From assembly GCA_951799405.1 (NCBI GenBank), contig OX637354.1, forward strand, positions 2,604,001 to 2,668,000: a stretch of 64,000 bases of DNA. Reading direction: 5' to 3'. Under the pieces are notes generated by a model that saw only the letters and a list, made by a program, of their open reading frames with translations, was not told the DNA's origin and made no database searches. The stretch is from Agapetus fuscipes. Taxonomy: Eukaryota; Arthropoda; Insecta; Trichoptera; Glossosomatidae. The first letter of the stretch is position 1. Each line of letters opens with the position of its first letter. Positions 1 through 11,168 of the stretch are shown here, in pieces. The position numbers and the translations under genes are program-made.

Positions 1-179
1 CCTCGTACCCGTCCTGTATGTATGTGTCAGAAGGACCCACAGCACATGGACGCTCATGCAAAGCTATATATTTTCTAAAATGGCGAAAGGCCTTCCCGTG
101 AAGTGAAAGCAACGGCACGACAAAACAAGAACCTCTAGGTCAGAGGAGTGCCCAAGACTCTAAAAGTAAATGGTTCGAT

Positions 180-586
180 GTTACTGAAGCTAATAGCATA
201 CTTCGGGTGGCACTCCTTGTGGGATTGTTGCTAGATCACGAGTAGCGTGAATAATGATACACATAATACGAAATAATAATAATTTAAATCTAAGGACAGG
301 ATTACTGTGAATCCGCTGCGGATGCAGCTTGGCAAAATGAAGCGCAAAATCGCTCAAAAGCGGAGAAATTTGATTTTGTAGCAACAAAGTCTGCGTAACC
401 GACTGGGCCAATGGCCGGCCGTACTGCAGCAAGGAGCGCAACCCGATCAGAGTGTCGCAATGGACAGTACCATAATATATGAGGCACGTCCTGGGAGCTG
501 GCGCCGCAAGGGCACTCTGCTGATAAGATGGATGGGATACCCAGCTGGTGTAGTTTGGCTTTAAAGTTTCCGTGGCCAGTTAAAAA
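180..586 (-). mobile_element. R1/I-like LINE, C-terminal fragment
   Basis: The minus-strand frame ending at 302 reads LTGHGNFKAKLHQLGI followed by CPCGASSQDVPHILWYCP. A LTGHG...CxC...H....C arrangement is characteristic of the C-terminus of R1/I/Jockey-type reverse-transcriptase ORFs. About 95 codons plus a presumed 3' UTR remain; everything upstream is lost, and the frame runs directly into a SINE-B piece at 599. Confidence 0.6.
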
Positions 587-598
587 CTGGCTGCTGAA

Positions 599-722
599 AG
601 TGATTGGTGTGAGGCCGGCCCCCTTACCTGTAAAAATAAATAGGTCCCGAAGCGCCACATGCGACCCCTTCGGGGATAATGCAGGCAAGAAGTTACACTA
701 TATGTGTAGCTTAGTTGCGAAA
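599..722 (+). mobile_element. SINE-B, 3' half
   Basis: Matches the distal body of SINE-B, from the GGTGTGAGGCCGGCCCCCTT block to the terminal TATATGTGTAGCTTAG block. It lacks the tRNA head and adjoins a LINE fragment in the opposite orientation. Confidence 0.75.
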
Positions 723-818
723 AGTTGCGAATCCCTTTACTCACCCGTCGTAGCCCCGCCCCTTAATATTTTCTACTGAATACCTATAGTAGTTTTTAAA
801 TATTGATGTTAACTGTTC

Positions 819-990
819 CCGTCGATAGCTCAGTTGGTAGAGTGCTTGCATTCCATGCCGAGAGCTTGGATTCGAATCCCACCGAAGGTGTAAAAAATGA
901 CTTCCCGTTTAGATTTATATTTTAAACTCAAAAGTAAAATCCCGGCAAGGTTAACTCAGCCTTCACAAGAAATGAGTACGAGCGCGCATA
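819..990 (+). mobile_element. SINE-B, 5' part with tRNA head
   Basis: tRNA-like head GTCGATAGCTCAGTTGGTAG with A box, and B box GATTCGAATCC, then the conserved body through the TTCACAAGAAATGAGTAC block. The 3' half is missing. Confidence 0.8.
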
Positions 991-1078
991 AACTTCGCTA
1001 CGCTATTCTCGCTATTAAAATACTCAATTAGTGCACAATATATAGTGTAAATTCTTGCGATTGGAACTTATTTATTGT

Positions 1079-1300
1079 TACAGGTAAGGGGGCCGGCATC
1101 ACGCCAACCACTTCAGATGAAGTAAGGTTTTCCCAGCTCCCGAAGGGACTGTTTCTCATTTTATGTGAAGGCTGAGTAAATCTTTCCTGTACTTGATTTT
1201 GGGTTTAAAATAAAAACATTTTATGACAGCCTCGGTGGGAATCGCGCCCGAGGTCTCGGCATGGAATGCAAGCGCTCTACCCGCTAAGCCATCGGCGGGA
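1079..1300 (-). mobile_element. SINE-B, 3'-truncated copy
   Basis: Read on the minus strand: decayed tRNA head (1225-1300), body, and the CCGGCCCCCTTACCTGT block at 1080-1095. The B box is mutated, so it is an old copy. Confidence 0.75.
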
Positions 1301-1529
1301 TGGGGGGGAAATTATTGAAAATCCCTGTCGGCCTCATAACAGGCACGGTCCGGATTAAAAATCGTTGCTCTTTCAATTCTCATGTCAATTTTTTAAATCA
1401 ACAAGAAATATTTATATATACCAAAATAAATACCTTGAAAAATACCCAAAATAAATACCTTGAAAAATACCCCAAGTAAATACTTTGTCGGTATTTATTT
1501 TGGGCTCGAAACAAACATCAAAACAGGAA

Positions 1530-2090
1530 ATCATTTGTGACACCCCCGATTGAACCCTCGCTTTTGGCATAGAATGCAAGCATTCTAACAACTCAGCTAT
1601 CGTCCTGACTTTTTATGAGCTAGGTCGTCGCTACGAAGCGCCAATTCTCAAGCAAGGCCCAGTTGCTGCAAGGCTGGATTGGCTTTTGGTAAAGGTATAG
1701 GATTTTTTCAACCCAGTAAATGGCATCTAAATCTAAGCTGCAAAGATATGTATCATTTGAGATTCATATTAAATGCATTCCCACAAGCAGACACACATAA
1801 TTTCACGCTCACACATGCCGCATGTGGACCTACAGTATAAAAAACCCAATCTCAAATGAACATAAGCCCTGCAACTCTTGCCGACCTTCCCTGAAACAGG
1901 GGTGACATTGGCAAAGTGAACCATTTTTTACAGTATGGGTGGTCAGCCTCATACCAACCTATAATTCAAGGAATATAAATTTAAAATATCCTTGTAAATG
2001 GTATTTTTTGTGTTCTGCCGGGATTTGAACATACGACCATAAATTTACGAGTCAAAAGCTTTACCACTAGACTACGGACCTGTCAAAGTT
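1530..2090 (-). mobile_element. SINE-A/SINE-B dimer remnant split by SINE-C
   Basis: On the minus strand: SINE-A tRNA-like head (1990-2090) and body, interrupted at 1726-1976 by a SINE-C, resuming at 1612-1725, then joining a SINE-B head (1530-1608). The SINE-A to SINE-B junction (GAGCT..TCGTCG next to the SINE-B tRNA start via a short T-run) resembles those at 29221 and 47960. Confidence 0.6.
1729..1975 (-). mobile_element. SINE-C, near full length
   Basis: Complete unit on the minus strand, from TTCCTTGAATTATAGG at 1975 to the CTTAGATTTAGATG tail at 1729. Inserted in the body of a SINE-A. Confidence 0.85.
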
Positions 2091-2099
2091 GACAATGAT

Positions 2100-2611
2100 T
2101 GTAAAAATGTGAATGAAGAATGGAATTTACACTCTATGAGAGATACGTAAAAAATGTGATGGATATGAATGAATTGAGTCAGGGATGCAAAAATAAAGTA
2201 CCTATACATGAAGAGGCTCTGAGTACCTTTGGTGTCTGATTTTTGATATGCATTAAACCTGAATTTTAAATGAAAATATATCTTTGCAACTTAGATTATG
2301 CAAAGCTTGTATGTGTATGTATTGGTTTTCCTTTTGTAAATTACACAATGTGACAGTCCTTTGTATTGCAGTTGACATACATTCATATAGAGGTTGCACG
2401 TTTCACTGGAGTTATATCTAACGAAACACTTGACCCAGTTCAAGGACTTGCAGTTGCTTCCTATTATGTTCGTATTAGCAACTTTACCGGAGCAAATGTG
2501 CGCTTAGCATACTCAACTATACAATAGGCGAAACGTCCAAGGCTTCTCAACTCAAATATTTTTTGTTTTTGTTTTTTATTAAAAATAATTACCTGATTTC
2601 AGTTAATTCGG
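2100..2611. other. unassigned AT-rich stretch
   Basis: No convincing coding or known repeat. The short motif AATAGGCGAAACGTCC near 2523 resembles one at 28205 and may be a decayed Penelope-type end. Confidence 0.3.
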
Positions 2612-2862
2612 TTACTTATAGGTTGGTATGAGGCTGACCATCCATACTGTAAAAAATTAATCTCTTTGCCAATGTCACCCCTGTTGAAGGAAAGGTCAGC
2701 AAAAGTTACAAGATTCATTTAGGTTTTGATAGAATTTTGTAAGTACACATGCAGCATTTGTAAACGTGAACTTACACGTGCCTGTTTGTGTGTTTGCATT
2801 TAATATGAATTTTTAATGTTAATATATCTTTGCAACTTAGATTATAGACAGATTATAGATTG
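2612..2862 (+). mobile_element. SINE-C, near full length
   Basis: Starts ACTTATAGGTTGG, contains the CCCCTGTT..AAGGTCAGC segment and ends in CTTAGATTATAGAC repeats. Confidence 0.8.
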
Positions 2863-2876
2863 TAAAAGTATGTCGT

Positions 2877-3001
2877 GATTATTTTTTGTGTGCGAATCAC
2901 ACCTCAAGAGCATTTTGCAAGCTTAATTTTCTCTAGTAAACGCCGATTTATAAATCTAGACTCAGTTTCTGTAAGGTTGGATCTTTAAAGGAGTTGGTAA
3001 A
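2877..3001 (-). mobile_element. SINE-A, decayed 3' part
   Basis: Recognisable from GTGTGCGAATCACACCTCAA and the later CAGTTTCTGTAAGGTTGGAT block; no tRNA head left. Confidence 0.5.
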
Positions 3002-3049
3002 AAAAAAACGAAGCAAATATAGCAACTCATGGCAAACTTACTACATTAA

Positions 3050-3428
3050 GTGAACCATTTTTTACGAAATGGGGGATCAGCCTCATACCAACCTATATGT
3101 CAAGGAAACAAACTGGTCTATAATAATCTATAATCAATAATGAAAGTTGCATTTCCTTGTCGCCCTTCGACGAGGCCGTCGACCTTCCCTGAAACAGGGG
3201 GGACATTGGCAAAATGAACCGCTTTTTACAGTATAGATTATTACAAAATATTTGTATGCCATATCCCTACCAACCTGGCTGGGTGACGACACAATATTGT
3301 CTACGCCAATTCACGTGCGGACTTTATTGAGTAATAATAATGTGTAATCTTTAATCTAAGTTGCAAAGATAATATATTAACATTTAAAGCTCATATCAAA
3401 TGCATGCCCACAAACAAACACGTGTGTA
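3050..3428 (-). mobile_element. SINE-C fragments (three pieces)
   Basis: Minus-strand pieces at 3050-3105 (5' end), 3175-3232 (middle hairpin segment) and 3349-3428 (3' tail). A piece of an unclassified dispersed repeat (GTGACGACACAATATTGTC, 3240-3340) lies between them; related sequence is at 28385 and 33155. Confidence 0.6.
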
Positions 3429-3477
3429 TGCTATAATTTGTTGATTTAAAAAATGTAATTTGCTGTGTATGCTCCTT

Positions 3478-3725
3478 GAGTCCTTGACTTATAGGTTGGT
3501 ATGCGGCTGACCACCTATGCTGTAAAAATGGTTCACTTTGCCAATGTCACCCCTGTTACAGGGAAGGACGGCAAGAGTTGCAGGGTGTATGTCCATTTGA
3601 GATTTGGTTTTTATGTTGTGGGTTCACATGAGGCATGTGCAAGCGCGAACTTGTACGTGTCTGGTTGTGGGTATGCATCTAATGTGAATCTCCGATGTAA
3701 CACATCTTTGCAACTTAGATTAGAT
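3478..3725 (+). mobile_element. SINE-C, full length
   Basis: From GTCCTTGACTTATAGG to a tail of CTTAGATTAGATTAGA. The tail is the target of the palindromic insert that follows. Confidence 0.85.
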
Positions 3726-3875
3726 TAGATTTTGTAGGGTTTGTGTATTCACACAGTGAAAATTCATTTTTTTTAAATAAAATTATTTTGTCTTTAACGT
3801 AGTTTAATTTCGTAGAGATATAAAATATTATTGTGGAAATTAAACTACGTTAAAGAAAAGATAATTTTATTTAGA
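3726..3875. mobile_element. PLE-type palindromic element, family b
   Basis: Two inverted arms with cores TTTAACGTAGTTTAATTT (about 3797) and AAATTAAACTACGTTAAAG (about 3837) surround a short centre. The left flank TGTAGGGTTTGTGTATTCAC is shared with the element at 38840. It sits in the ATTAGATT tail of a SINE-C, which appears on both sides as a duplicated target. Confidence 0.5.
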
Positions 3876-4015
3876 TTAGATTATCATAATTGCTCCATAA
3901 ATCGAATCCAACACTTGGGCAATACCTATCTAAGTGTCGGTCAACATTGCAATAATATTAATATGTACAAGTTGGCACTGAATAAATATTTTATTAAATA
4001 TTTTATTAATGATAT

Positions 4016-4310
4016 TTGATGGTTTTTGCAGTTTTAATTTTAATATGTTTTTGCTTTGTTTCTAACCTTCTGTTTATATACATACAGGTTTATTTTTTTC
4101 TTTTCTTTTCTTGGTTATTTTTTTTTTGTTTTTTACTGCAATGTTTCATATATATACATTTTTTTGTATTATCTGTTTTTCATATATATTTTTTTTCTTG
4201 TATTTTATTGTTTTATTTTATTTTTTCGCAGTTTTGTATAAACTCACTTAACATGTACTTTTTCTAAAAGGCTTATGCCGTAAATAAATAAATAAATAAA
4301 TTAGATAAGA
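4016..4310. other. T-rich low-complexity region
   Basis: Long runs of T interrupted by ATATATA, then TAAATAAATAAATAAA at 4281-4301. Open frames here are Phe-rich artefacts. It may be the 3' tail of an unrecognised retroelement. Confidence 0.5.
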
Positions 4311-4313
4311 TTA

Positions 4314-4556
4314 GTATAAAGGGAATGTAATAGGTAAGTGTGGAAGGGGAAGACCTAGGAAAGAATGGATTGATCAGATAAGTGAGACTGCGAATGAATG
4401 GAATCTACAGAGTGGAAACAAGAGAAGAGCGTGCATAAAAAGAGTGATGAAACTAGATGAGATGAAAGAAGTATGCAAGTACAGAGTCAAGTGGAGGTAC
4501 TGGCCACCCCTAGAGGAATGGCGGCAGGATACAAGACAAGACAAGATGTTTGAGAG
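4314..4556 (+). mobile_element. LINE-II, 3' terminal fragment
   Basis: Encodes a decayed copy of the LINE-II C-terminus (GRGRPRKEWIDQ, then RRACIKRVMKLDEMKEVC) and ends in the family's ACAAGACAAGACAAG tail at 4540-4555. Compare 45618-45906 and 54394-56828. Confidence 0.8.
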
Positions 4557-4870
4557 CTCTTGCTTGATCTAAGCAAGTACTCATAATAATTATTAGTTGT
4601 AGAGGTTTTAAGGCTTGACGCCCGGATGTTCTGTTTCAGTAGTTTGAGTGCGGCTTAGTGGATGAGGAAGCCGGTCAACTGTAGCTCATCCTAACAACAC
4701 TTAAGCAATCAAAGCAGCCGTTCTCAAATATCACAGCTTATACAAGGAACACTCAAAATACTGTGGTATTACATAACGGGCTTCGTGGAATTTCACCAAT
4801 TATATTTAGAATTTAAGTTTCAGCGTTTGTGTACCTATTGGGACATTGTGAAGATTAATTATTTTTTTAT
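4557..4870. other. unassigned sequence
   Basis: No family, coding frame or RNA recognised. Confidence 0.3.
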
Positions 4871-5118
4871 ATAGATTTGTGAAGAGGAATGCAATTCACC
4901 AAACTATTCTGCCTGGCCAGAAACACGTATTAATATCATCAAATAAAATACATGTTTTTTCTCAATGAATTATTAATTAATAATCACCCAATTACATCTG
5001 TCGAACTAGGGTCAAAACTATGATCAAATGACACAGGCGGGCATCGAACCAACGTTATTCTATTTCAAATTACGTTAGAAAGATTAGCCAAGCCCACTTG
5101 GCCACCTCGGCCACAACA
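4871..5118 (-). mobile_element. SINE-D (class-II tRNA-derived)
   Basis: Minus-strand head GTTGTGGCCGAGGTGGCCAA with a B-box-like GGTTCGATGCC and a long intervening segment, as in Ser/Leu tRNAs. The 3' part (AATTGCATTCCTCTTCACAA) is shared with copies at 9880 and 62048. Confidence 0.65.
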
Positions 5119-5165
5119 CCGACTATTTTTTAATTAAAAATTTAAAAAAAAACACAAAGTTTTTC

Positions 5166-5328
5166 TTCGCGAGTTGGCTTAAAGGCTGAGTACAACTTGC
5201 CGGTATTTTATTTTGGAATTTGAAATAAATACTGAAACGGGAAATCATTTCTGACACTCTCGGTGGGATTCGAACCCGAGCTCTCGGCAAAGAATGCAAA
5301 CACTCTACCAACTGAGCTATCGACCGGA
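5166..5328 (-). mobile_element. SINE-B, 5' part
   Basis: Well-preserved tRNA head (GGTCGATAGCTCAGTTGG at 5308-5325, B box GGGTTCGAATCC) and the proximal body to about 5166. Confidence 0.85.
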
Positions 5329-5780
5329 CCAATGGTAAAAACCTATTACTCACCCGTAGGTATTCCAAGTAAAGAACTTTACGTAAAACTAAAACTCTCC
5401 GTTTTCTAAAAAATATACACAATCTTACTTGCGCCCGTTTTAGTTCATTTACGTTTTGGTGAAACTAAACTTGATTCGAACGGAAAGTTTCATACTTGCA
5501 GTAATAATGATTAACATATTTTAAGCGACCGGATTTAAGAAGACAATATGGCACATGGCGCAAAATTAAAATTGTGGACTTTTATATGGACAATATATTT
5601 GTTTTTTTTTAACTACTTATTTATATATATATATATTTTTTCTTTGTATATTTACTAACATTACTTTTAACTTTTTTAACTTTACTTTTAACTTTTTTCT
5701 GTTTCAATTTTATGTTTTTTAGCTTAATATTTTTTTTTTTTCTGTGTATATTTACTAACCTAAGTTTTTCAAATTTTGTT
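5329..5780. other. unassigned, ends in T-rich tract
   Basis: No feature recognised; 5600-5760 is T-rich with TATATATA and precedes the LINE-I copy. Confidence 0.3.
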
Positions 5781-7690
5781 ATATAGAAATGGCCACCAAC
5801 AATAATTGCACCTGCACGTTGTGAAAATGCCGCCACTAATTTTCATAGAAAGAATGAATGGGTTTTCGGGACATGGAATGTAAGGAAGATGAATGATTGC
5901 AAGGAGAAAGAAATTATGAATGTAATGAAAGAGAAACGAATAAAAGTAATGGGTGTGACTGAAACAAAAATGAAAGGAAATGGTGAGAAAGTATTAGTGA
6001 ACGGTGAATTGTATATTTGGTCAGGTGTGGAAGATGGGAATGAAAGGCAGGGTGTAGGTGTGATTGTGAGTGAGTGTGTAAAAGGATGTATAGCGGGTTA
6101 TCGAAGAGTTTCTCCTAGGATTTTGGTTGTTAAATTCAAAATTAACAGTTTGAGACTTTTCTTGGTTGCCTGTTATGCTCCTGTTGATTCAGAGTGTATG
6201 GAGGTGAGAATGAGTTTTTGGAATGAATTGAATGCGGTTGTGCATGAAAGGAAAAATAATGAAAACATTGTAATTTTAGGTGATATGAATGGATGGATAG
6301 GTGCACAGAGGGATGAATGTTTGAAAATAATTGGTCCTGGTGGGAGAGGTGTAGTCAATGATAATGGGCGACATCTGATTGCTTTGTGTGCGGAGCACAG
6401 TCTTTTTGCATCGAATACATTTTAACATAGTCATGGACAAGTGTGTCAGAGATGCTCGACTTAATGATTGTGGATTGATGATAGGAGAGAGCAAAGTGAG
6501 TGTTCTACTGTATGCAGATGATGCAGTTCTTGTATCTGATTCAGCAGTAGAATTGCAAACAATGCTCTCTAGATTGAATGAAGCTTTGAAAGGTAACCAT
6601 TTGAAGTTGAATGCAAGTAAGACGAAAGTATTGATTTTTGAAAGAGATGATGAAAGTATGAATTATGAATTTAAAATTAATGGAATGAATGTTGATGTCG
6701 TAAATGAGTTTGTATACCTGGGAAGTAAGTTTGAAAAAGATGGAAGAATGACCGGTGAATTTGAAAGAAGAATAATGAAAGGCAGGTGCGTACTGGGTGC
6801 TACCGCTAGCATCGCCAGGAACCAGAATCTCTCAAAAAATGTTAGATTGGCGGTGCACGGTGGTATACTAGTGCCAACCTTGATGTATGGAAGTGAAGCC
6901 TGGACGGTGAGTGAAAGGGAAATTAGTAAAGTCCATACAGTAGAAATGGACTATCTAAGAAGTATGATTGGGAAAAAACGAAGTGACAGAGTGAGGAATG
7001 ATTTTGTAAGAGAAGAATGTGGTGTAAGGGAAAGTGTGAAAGTGAAGATTAAAAGAAGTATGTTAAGATGGTTCGGGCATATGGAGAGAATGAGTGATGA
7101 AAGATTGACGAAGAAAGTATATGTTGCTAAAATAGATGGATGTCGTGGTAGAGGAAGACCGAGAAAAGTATGGATGGATCAAATTTCTGAAATAGCGAAT
7201 GAATGGGATATCCAGAGTCATAATAAAAGGAGGACTTGCATGAAAAAGGTTATGACTCTGGATGAAATGAAAGAAGTGTGCAAGGACAGGAAGAAGTGGC
7301 GGCTAATCTGCAATGGTGATTTCTAATATTGGTGTATTAATTTGCTACATTTTTTGCATAGGAAATTTCTGACTTTTTTTGTATAGATTTCTTTGTAAGG
7401 TTTTGTTCTTTTATATATTTAAATGTAATTTTTTATTCATATTCCTTGACTTATAGGTTGGTATGAGGCTGACCACCCATACTGTAAAAAATGGTTCACT
7501 TTGCCAATGTTACCCCTGTTTCAGGGAAGGTCGGCAAGCTTATGTTCATTTGAGGTTTGGATTTTATTTGTAAGTACACATTCAGCATTTGTAAGCGCGA
7601 ACTACACTTGTTGGTTTGTGGGCTTACATCTGAGAGCTTTAAATGAATATATCCTTGCAACTTAGATTATAGATTATTATAGATTATAGA
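5780..7690 (+). mobile_element. LINE-I, internally deleted copy
   Basis: Non-LTR retrotransposon that retains an AP-type endonuclease N-part and the RT C-part. Endonuclease signature: FGTWNVRKM (in frame before 5889), VTETKMKG, ACYAPVDSE, ILGDMNGW. That frame ends at a TAA (6422-6424), where EHSLFASNTF is joined out of frame to NIVMDKCVRDARL. From there the RT motif C (LLYADDAVLVSD, about 6514), motif D (LKLNASKTKVL) and the long C-terminus with WFGHMERMSDERLTKK and GRGRPRKVW run to TAA at 7324. All RT motifs before C are missing, so roughly the middle of the ORF has been deleted and the copy is dead. The 3' UTR ends in a SINE-C unit (7441-7690). Close relative of LINE-II; clade not certain (RTE/Proto-like by layout). 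Confidence 0.85.
7441..7690 (+). mobile_element. SINE-C unit as 3' end of LINE-I
   Basis: Same sequence as free SINE-C copies, from ATTCCTTGACTTATAGG to CTTAGATTATAGATT, here joined to the LINE-I 3' UTR. The same joint occurs at 31924, about 35066 and 39250. Confidence 0.85.
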
Positions 7691-7699
7691 TTATAGAAG

Positions 7700-8320
7700 C
7701 GACGAAAAACAACAGCATCATTCATATATTTTTTTAGTAATTTTTAATCTTGGCTTGATTTAAACAATGCTGGTAGCCATGTCGACGGTTTAAAAGAAGC
7801 ATAAGCGACGTTTTGGTCGAAGATGAGTTATAAATGCTATCCTACTTGAATCTTTCCGCTCTTTCTAATGCGCTAACTCCCATAGCTCTACGATGATTTT
7901 TGTCGCTGTTTATGTCCAAGCAAACCACTGCGTTTTCGAAGTATGGTTTTGGTGTAACCGACAAGTCTTTGTTGTCCTAAAGGCGCTTGTGACACAAAAA
8001 ATCGTACAACATTGTAAACCCACATTAATAGGAATGCCAATAAATGCCTTTATTTTTTTTAATTTTAGACCTGTTTTAATTTCAACGATACGAGTATGAT
8101 AGAAAAATAAAAAAAGTCATGCCATTTTTCCGTAATATTAAACTTTAAGCTGCTCTCCTGAGCAATTTAATTTTTGTCGCCTCTGCCCTATTACCTTTTA
8201 ACCGTCGATATTACTCCTTAGCGAGGAAAAAATCAGCATCATTCAGATATTTTTTGTAGTCATTAATAGTCTTGGCTTGATTTCAACAATGCTGGTAACC
8301 ACATGTAGTTGTAAAAAATC
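7700..8320 (+). repeat. unclassified dispersed repeat R5 with internal direct repeat
   Basis: The segment 7845-8215 recurs inverted at 45917-46263 (landmarks CCGCTCTTTCTAATGCGC and GGTTTTGGTGTAACCGACAA). An ~80-bp sequence with CAGCATCATTCA and TCTTGGCTTGATTT is present twice (7703-7785, 8229-8310). No coding frame of note. Confidence 0.6.
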
Positions 8321-8456
8321 CAGAAGAGTATTTATATAGTACCTACGTATAAGAAAAGTTCTTGGTATAATATTTTAAAACAGGTTTTAATAAAGATTTA
8401 AAGACAACTTCCGCTGGCACAAAAACAGCAACGTAATATTATTTAGGCAATAGAAG

Positions 8457-8886
8457 TGTAGTGTTTTTGGGTTCGGAAAGTCTCTTAATTAAAACATACT
8501 GGTCTTCTTTCTGGATATTTATTTTCACTTAATTTATTTTACAATTTACATTTATTTTTAACACTTTTAGCAACTCAAATTTATTTTCACAGTGTAGCAC
8601 CGCACACACTCTTCAATCAAAGGCGACTATCTATCCGCTCTCCTGTATCCAACTTTGCGCCTTATATACTTCACAGACAGAAGTCTCTAGGGACTAATTT
8701 GCCAGCAAACTCTCGAACGTTCTACCGGCTTCAAGAGTACAAAGGGATTATTTCATTTCTAGATTTCTTAACTATTATTGCTACCTACGATGTACACCTA
8801 TATTAATCTACTTTTGACATAACACTATAATAATTATTACTACCTACGATGTACACCTATATTTTTAATCTACTATTTACATAACA
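8457..8886 (+). mobile_element. solo-LTR-like repeat
   Basis: About 430 bp starting TGTAGTGTTTTTGGG and ending TTTACATAACA, with a TATA-like CCTTATATAC near 8661. Near-identical copy at 34037-34468, where flanks show a 4-bp duplication. Contains a duplicated TACGATGTACACCTATATT. No internal retroviral domains nearby. Confidence 0.6.
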
Positions 8887-8908
8887 GTATCAAAATTACT
8901 TGAGTTGA

Positions 8909-9308
8909 GGTTCTTTATAGGTTGGTATGATGCTGACTACACTCTGTAAGAGATGGTTCACTTTGCCAATGTAACCCTTAATAATTAGGGAAGGTCAGCA
9001 ACAGTTGCAGGATTTATGTTCATTTCAGATTGGTTTTGTATGTTTTAAGTTTACATGTAGCATTTATAAGCGCGGACTTGTACGTGTCTGCTTATGGGAA
9101 TGCACTAAATATGAATCTTAAATATATTTTTGCAATTTCGCGCTTGCACATGCCACATATGAACCTACAACATAAAACCTCAAATCTCAAATAAACATAC
9201 ACCCTGTAACTCTTGCCGACCTTCCCTGAAACAGGGGTTGCATTGGCAAAGTGAACCATTTTCTACAGCATGGGTGGTCAGCCGCATACCAACCTATTAG
9301 TCAAAGAA
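8909..9308. mobile_element. two SINE-C copies in inverted orientation
   Basis: A plus-strand copy (8909-9143) meets a minus-strand copy truncated at its tail side (9139-9308), giving a large imperfect hairpin. Confidence 0.75.
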
Positions 9309-9879
9309 CATACACAACAAATCACATTTGTGAAATAAACAAATAATAATATGTATTAACATTAAAAACAAATACAAACTACTAAATTATAATTTAAAAT
9401 AAAAAAATAAAAACCCCTAGCCCTAGCCGCCAACATTAAAGGTTGTAAGACAAAGGTTAATTAATATTTTTCATATAAGTGGTAACATCAGAGCAAAAAA
9501 TGCTCCGACTTCCTTGAATAAGAGATAGGTAGTCATTCTAAATCGACTCAGTATACAACAGTGAGAATTTTCATCCGCAGGCAAAAAAGTGATAATTATA
9601 GTGTCGAAGCAAAAATATATAGCTTTGTATTTATTTGCATATTTTAAATGGCAACTCGGTAACTATTTAAAGAATTTATTAGTATTTCGCACGCCAATTC
9701 TGTGAATGGAAAAACCACGCAGGAGGCAAGACCGGAATAAATTTGCACAATAAAAAAAAACTAAAATTACACGTATTTCTATTAAGCAACACCACGCAAC
9801 CAAGCTTCACGTAGAGTACAACTTCTTTGCGCGTTTTTCATGCGGCGTGTGGAACATACCTAAGCTGCACATTTTTTTC
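9309..9879. other. unassigned sequence
   Basis: AT-rich; no coding, RNA or repeat recognised. Confidence 0.3.
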
Positions 9880-10092
9880 AAATATATTTTTGGAAAGGAA
9901 TGCAATTCACCAACCTATTTTCCTGACCAGTTGTCTTCATGCGAAAGCAGAAGCTTGTGTGCATGCAATGGCATCTGTTGAACCAGGGTCGAAGTTATGG
10001 TCAAGTAGGCTAGACGCGAGATTAGAACCAACGTTATTCGGTTCCAAATACGTTAGTCGAACATGCGCCTCTACCCCACGGCCATACCACCG
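9880..10092 (-). mobile_element. SINE-D copy
   Basis: Shares with the 4871 and 62048 copies the AGGAATGCAATTCACCAACC block (3' end) and the CGTTATTCGGTTCCAAATACG block; the tRNA-like head GTATGGCCGTGGGG is at 10070-10090. Confidence 0.6.
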
Positions 10093-10350
10093 ACTATACA
10101 TATAGTGTAACTTTTCACCGCGTTTTCCCCGAAGGATTCGCATGTGGCAAGAGGAACCTATTCATGTTTACATGTAAAGAGGCCAGTCTTACACCAACCA
10201 CTTCAGTAGAAGTGGGAGTTTCCCAGTCCGCAAAGGGGCTGTTACTCATTTCTTGTGAAGGCTGAGTAAGCCCTACCGGTATTTTATATTGTGTTTGAAA
10301 TAAACACTGAAACGGGAAGTCATTTCTGACACGCTCGGTGGGATTCGAAC
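10093..10350 (-). mobile_element. SINE-B, head-truncated
   Basis: Full body and 3' end (TATAGTGTAACTT...) on the minus strand; only the B-box half of the tRNA head remains before a GAAAGAAATC join. Confidence 0.8.
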
Positions 10351-10364
10351 GAAAGAAATCAAAA

Positions 10365-10520
10365 CCAGTCCTCTCGGGTGCTGGGAAAACCCCACTTCAA
10401 CTGAAGTGTTTGGTGTGAGGCCGGCCCTCTTACCGTATAAATAAATAGATACCGAATCGCCACATCTGACTCCTTCGGGGATAACGCAGGCAAGGAATTA
10501 CAGTATATACGTAGCTTAAT
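10365..10520 (+). mobile_element. SINE-B, 3' half
   Basis: From the TCGGGTGCTGGGAAA block to GTAGCTTA; opposite in orientation to the copy immediately to its left. Confidence 0.8.
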
Positions 10521-10819
10521 AATAATATAAGGATGATTTATTTGGTGAGCGCTGTTTTTGTGTGTATCACACCTCAAGAGCCCTCTTGGTCGTCGCTGTA
10601 AAAAAGCGCCAATTCTCAAGCAAGACCCAGTTGTTGTAAGGTTGGATGGATCTTTCAGTGACCGGTATTTGGTAAAGATTTCATGATTTTATTCAACCCA
10701 GCGAAGAGCATATTTGGAAATATAAATGGTAGGTATATTTTTTTGTGCTCCGCCGGGATCCGAAACCACAACCTTCCATTTACGAGTCCGAAGTGTTACC
10801 ACTATACTACGGACCGGTC
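10519..10819 (-). mobile_element. SINE-A, full length (tail type 1)
   Basis: Minus strand: GACCGGTCCGTAGTATAGTGG head at 10819, B box, body, and the CTTGAGGTGTGATACACAC...CACCAAATAAATCATCC 3' end at 10519-10570. Tail type 1 matches LINE-V. Confidence 0.9.
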
Positions 10820-11168
10820 ATAAATTTTGTACATTACATTTTTCAATGCAAAATTGACACGCCTAAGTGATTGTCTGTACAGAGTATAAAATAAGCTCCT
10901 ATTGTGTTTTTGGAAAAACAATACATTATGTATTGCTCACTTATACAACATGAACGTGTATACCTACATTGTTATATATACTCAATATTTAATCTCCTTT
11001 GCGTTTCTTTTCGCGTAAAATTTGTTCATAATAAAGTACAGAATCCCTTTGATGTTGTTTTCTTGTCTAGAGAGGGGAAAACCATGAAAAGATGGAAGTA
11101 ACTTGATGAAAATGAAACATCAGAAAAAAACAAAAAAAAAACTTTGCTTAATTATTTTTTTTTTATTT

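Noticed and set aside
4016..4267. Phe-rich ORFs as membrane proteins
   Set aside because: They follow from T-runs; no start context or conservation signs.
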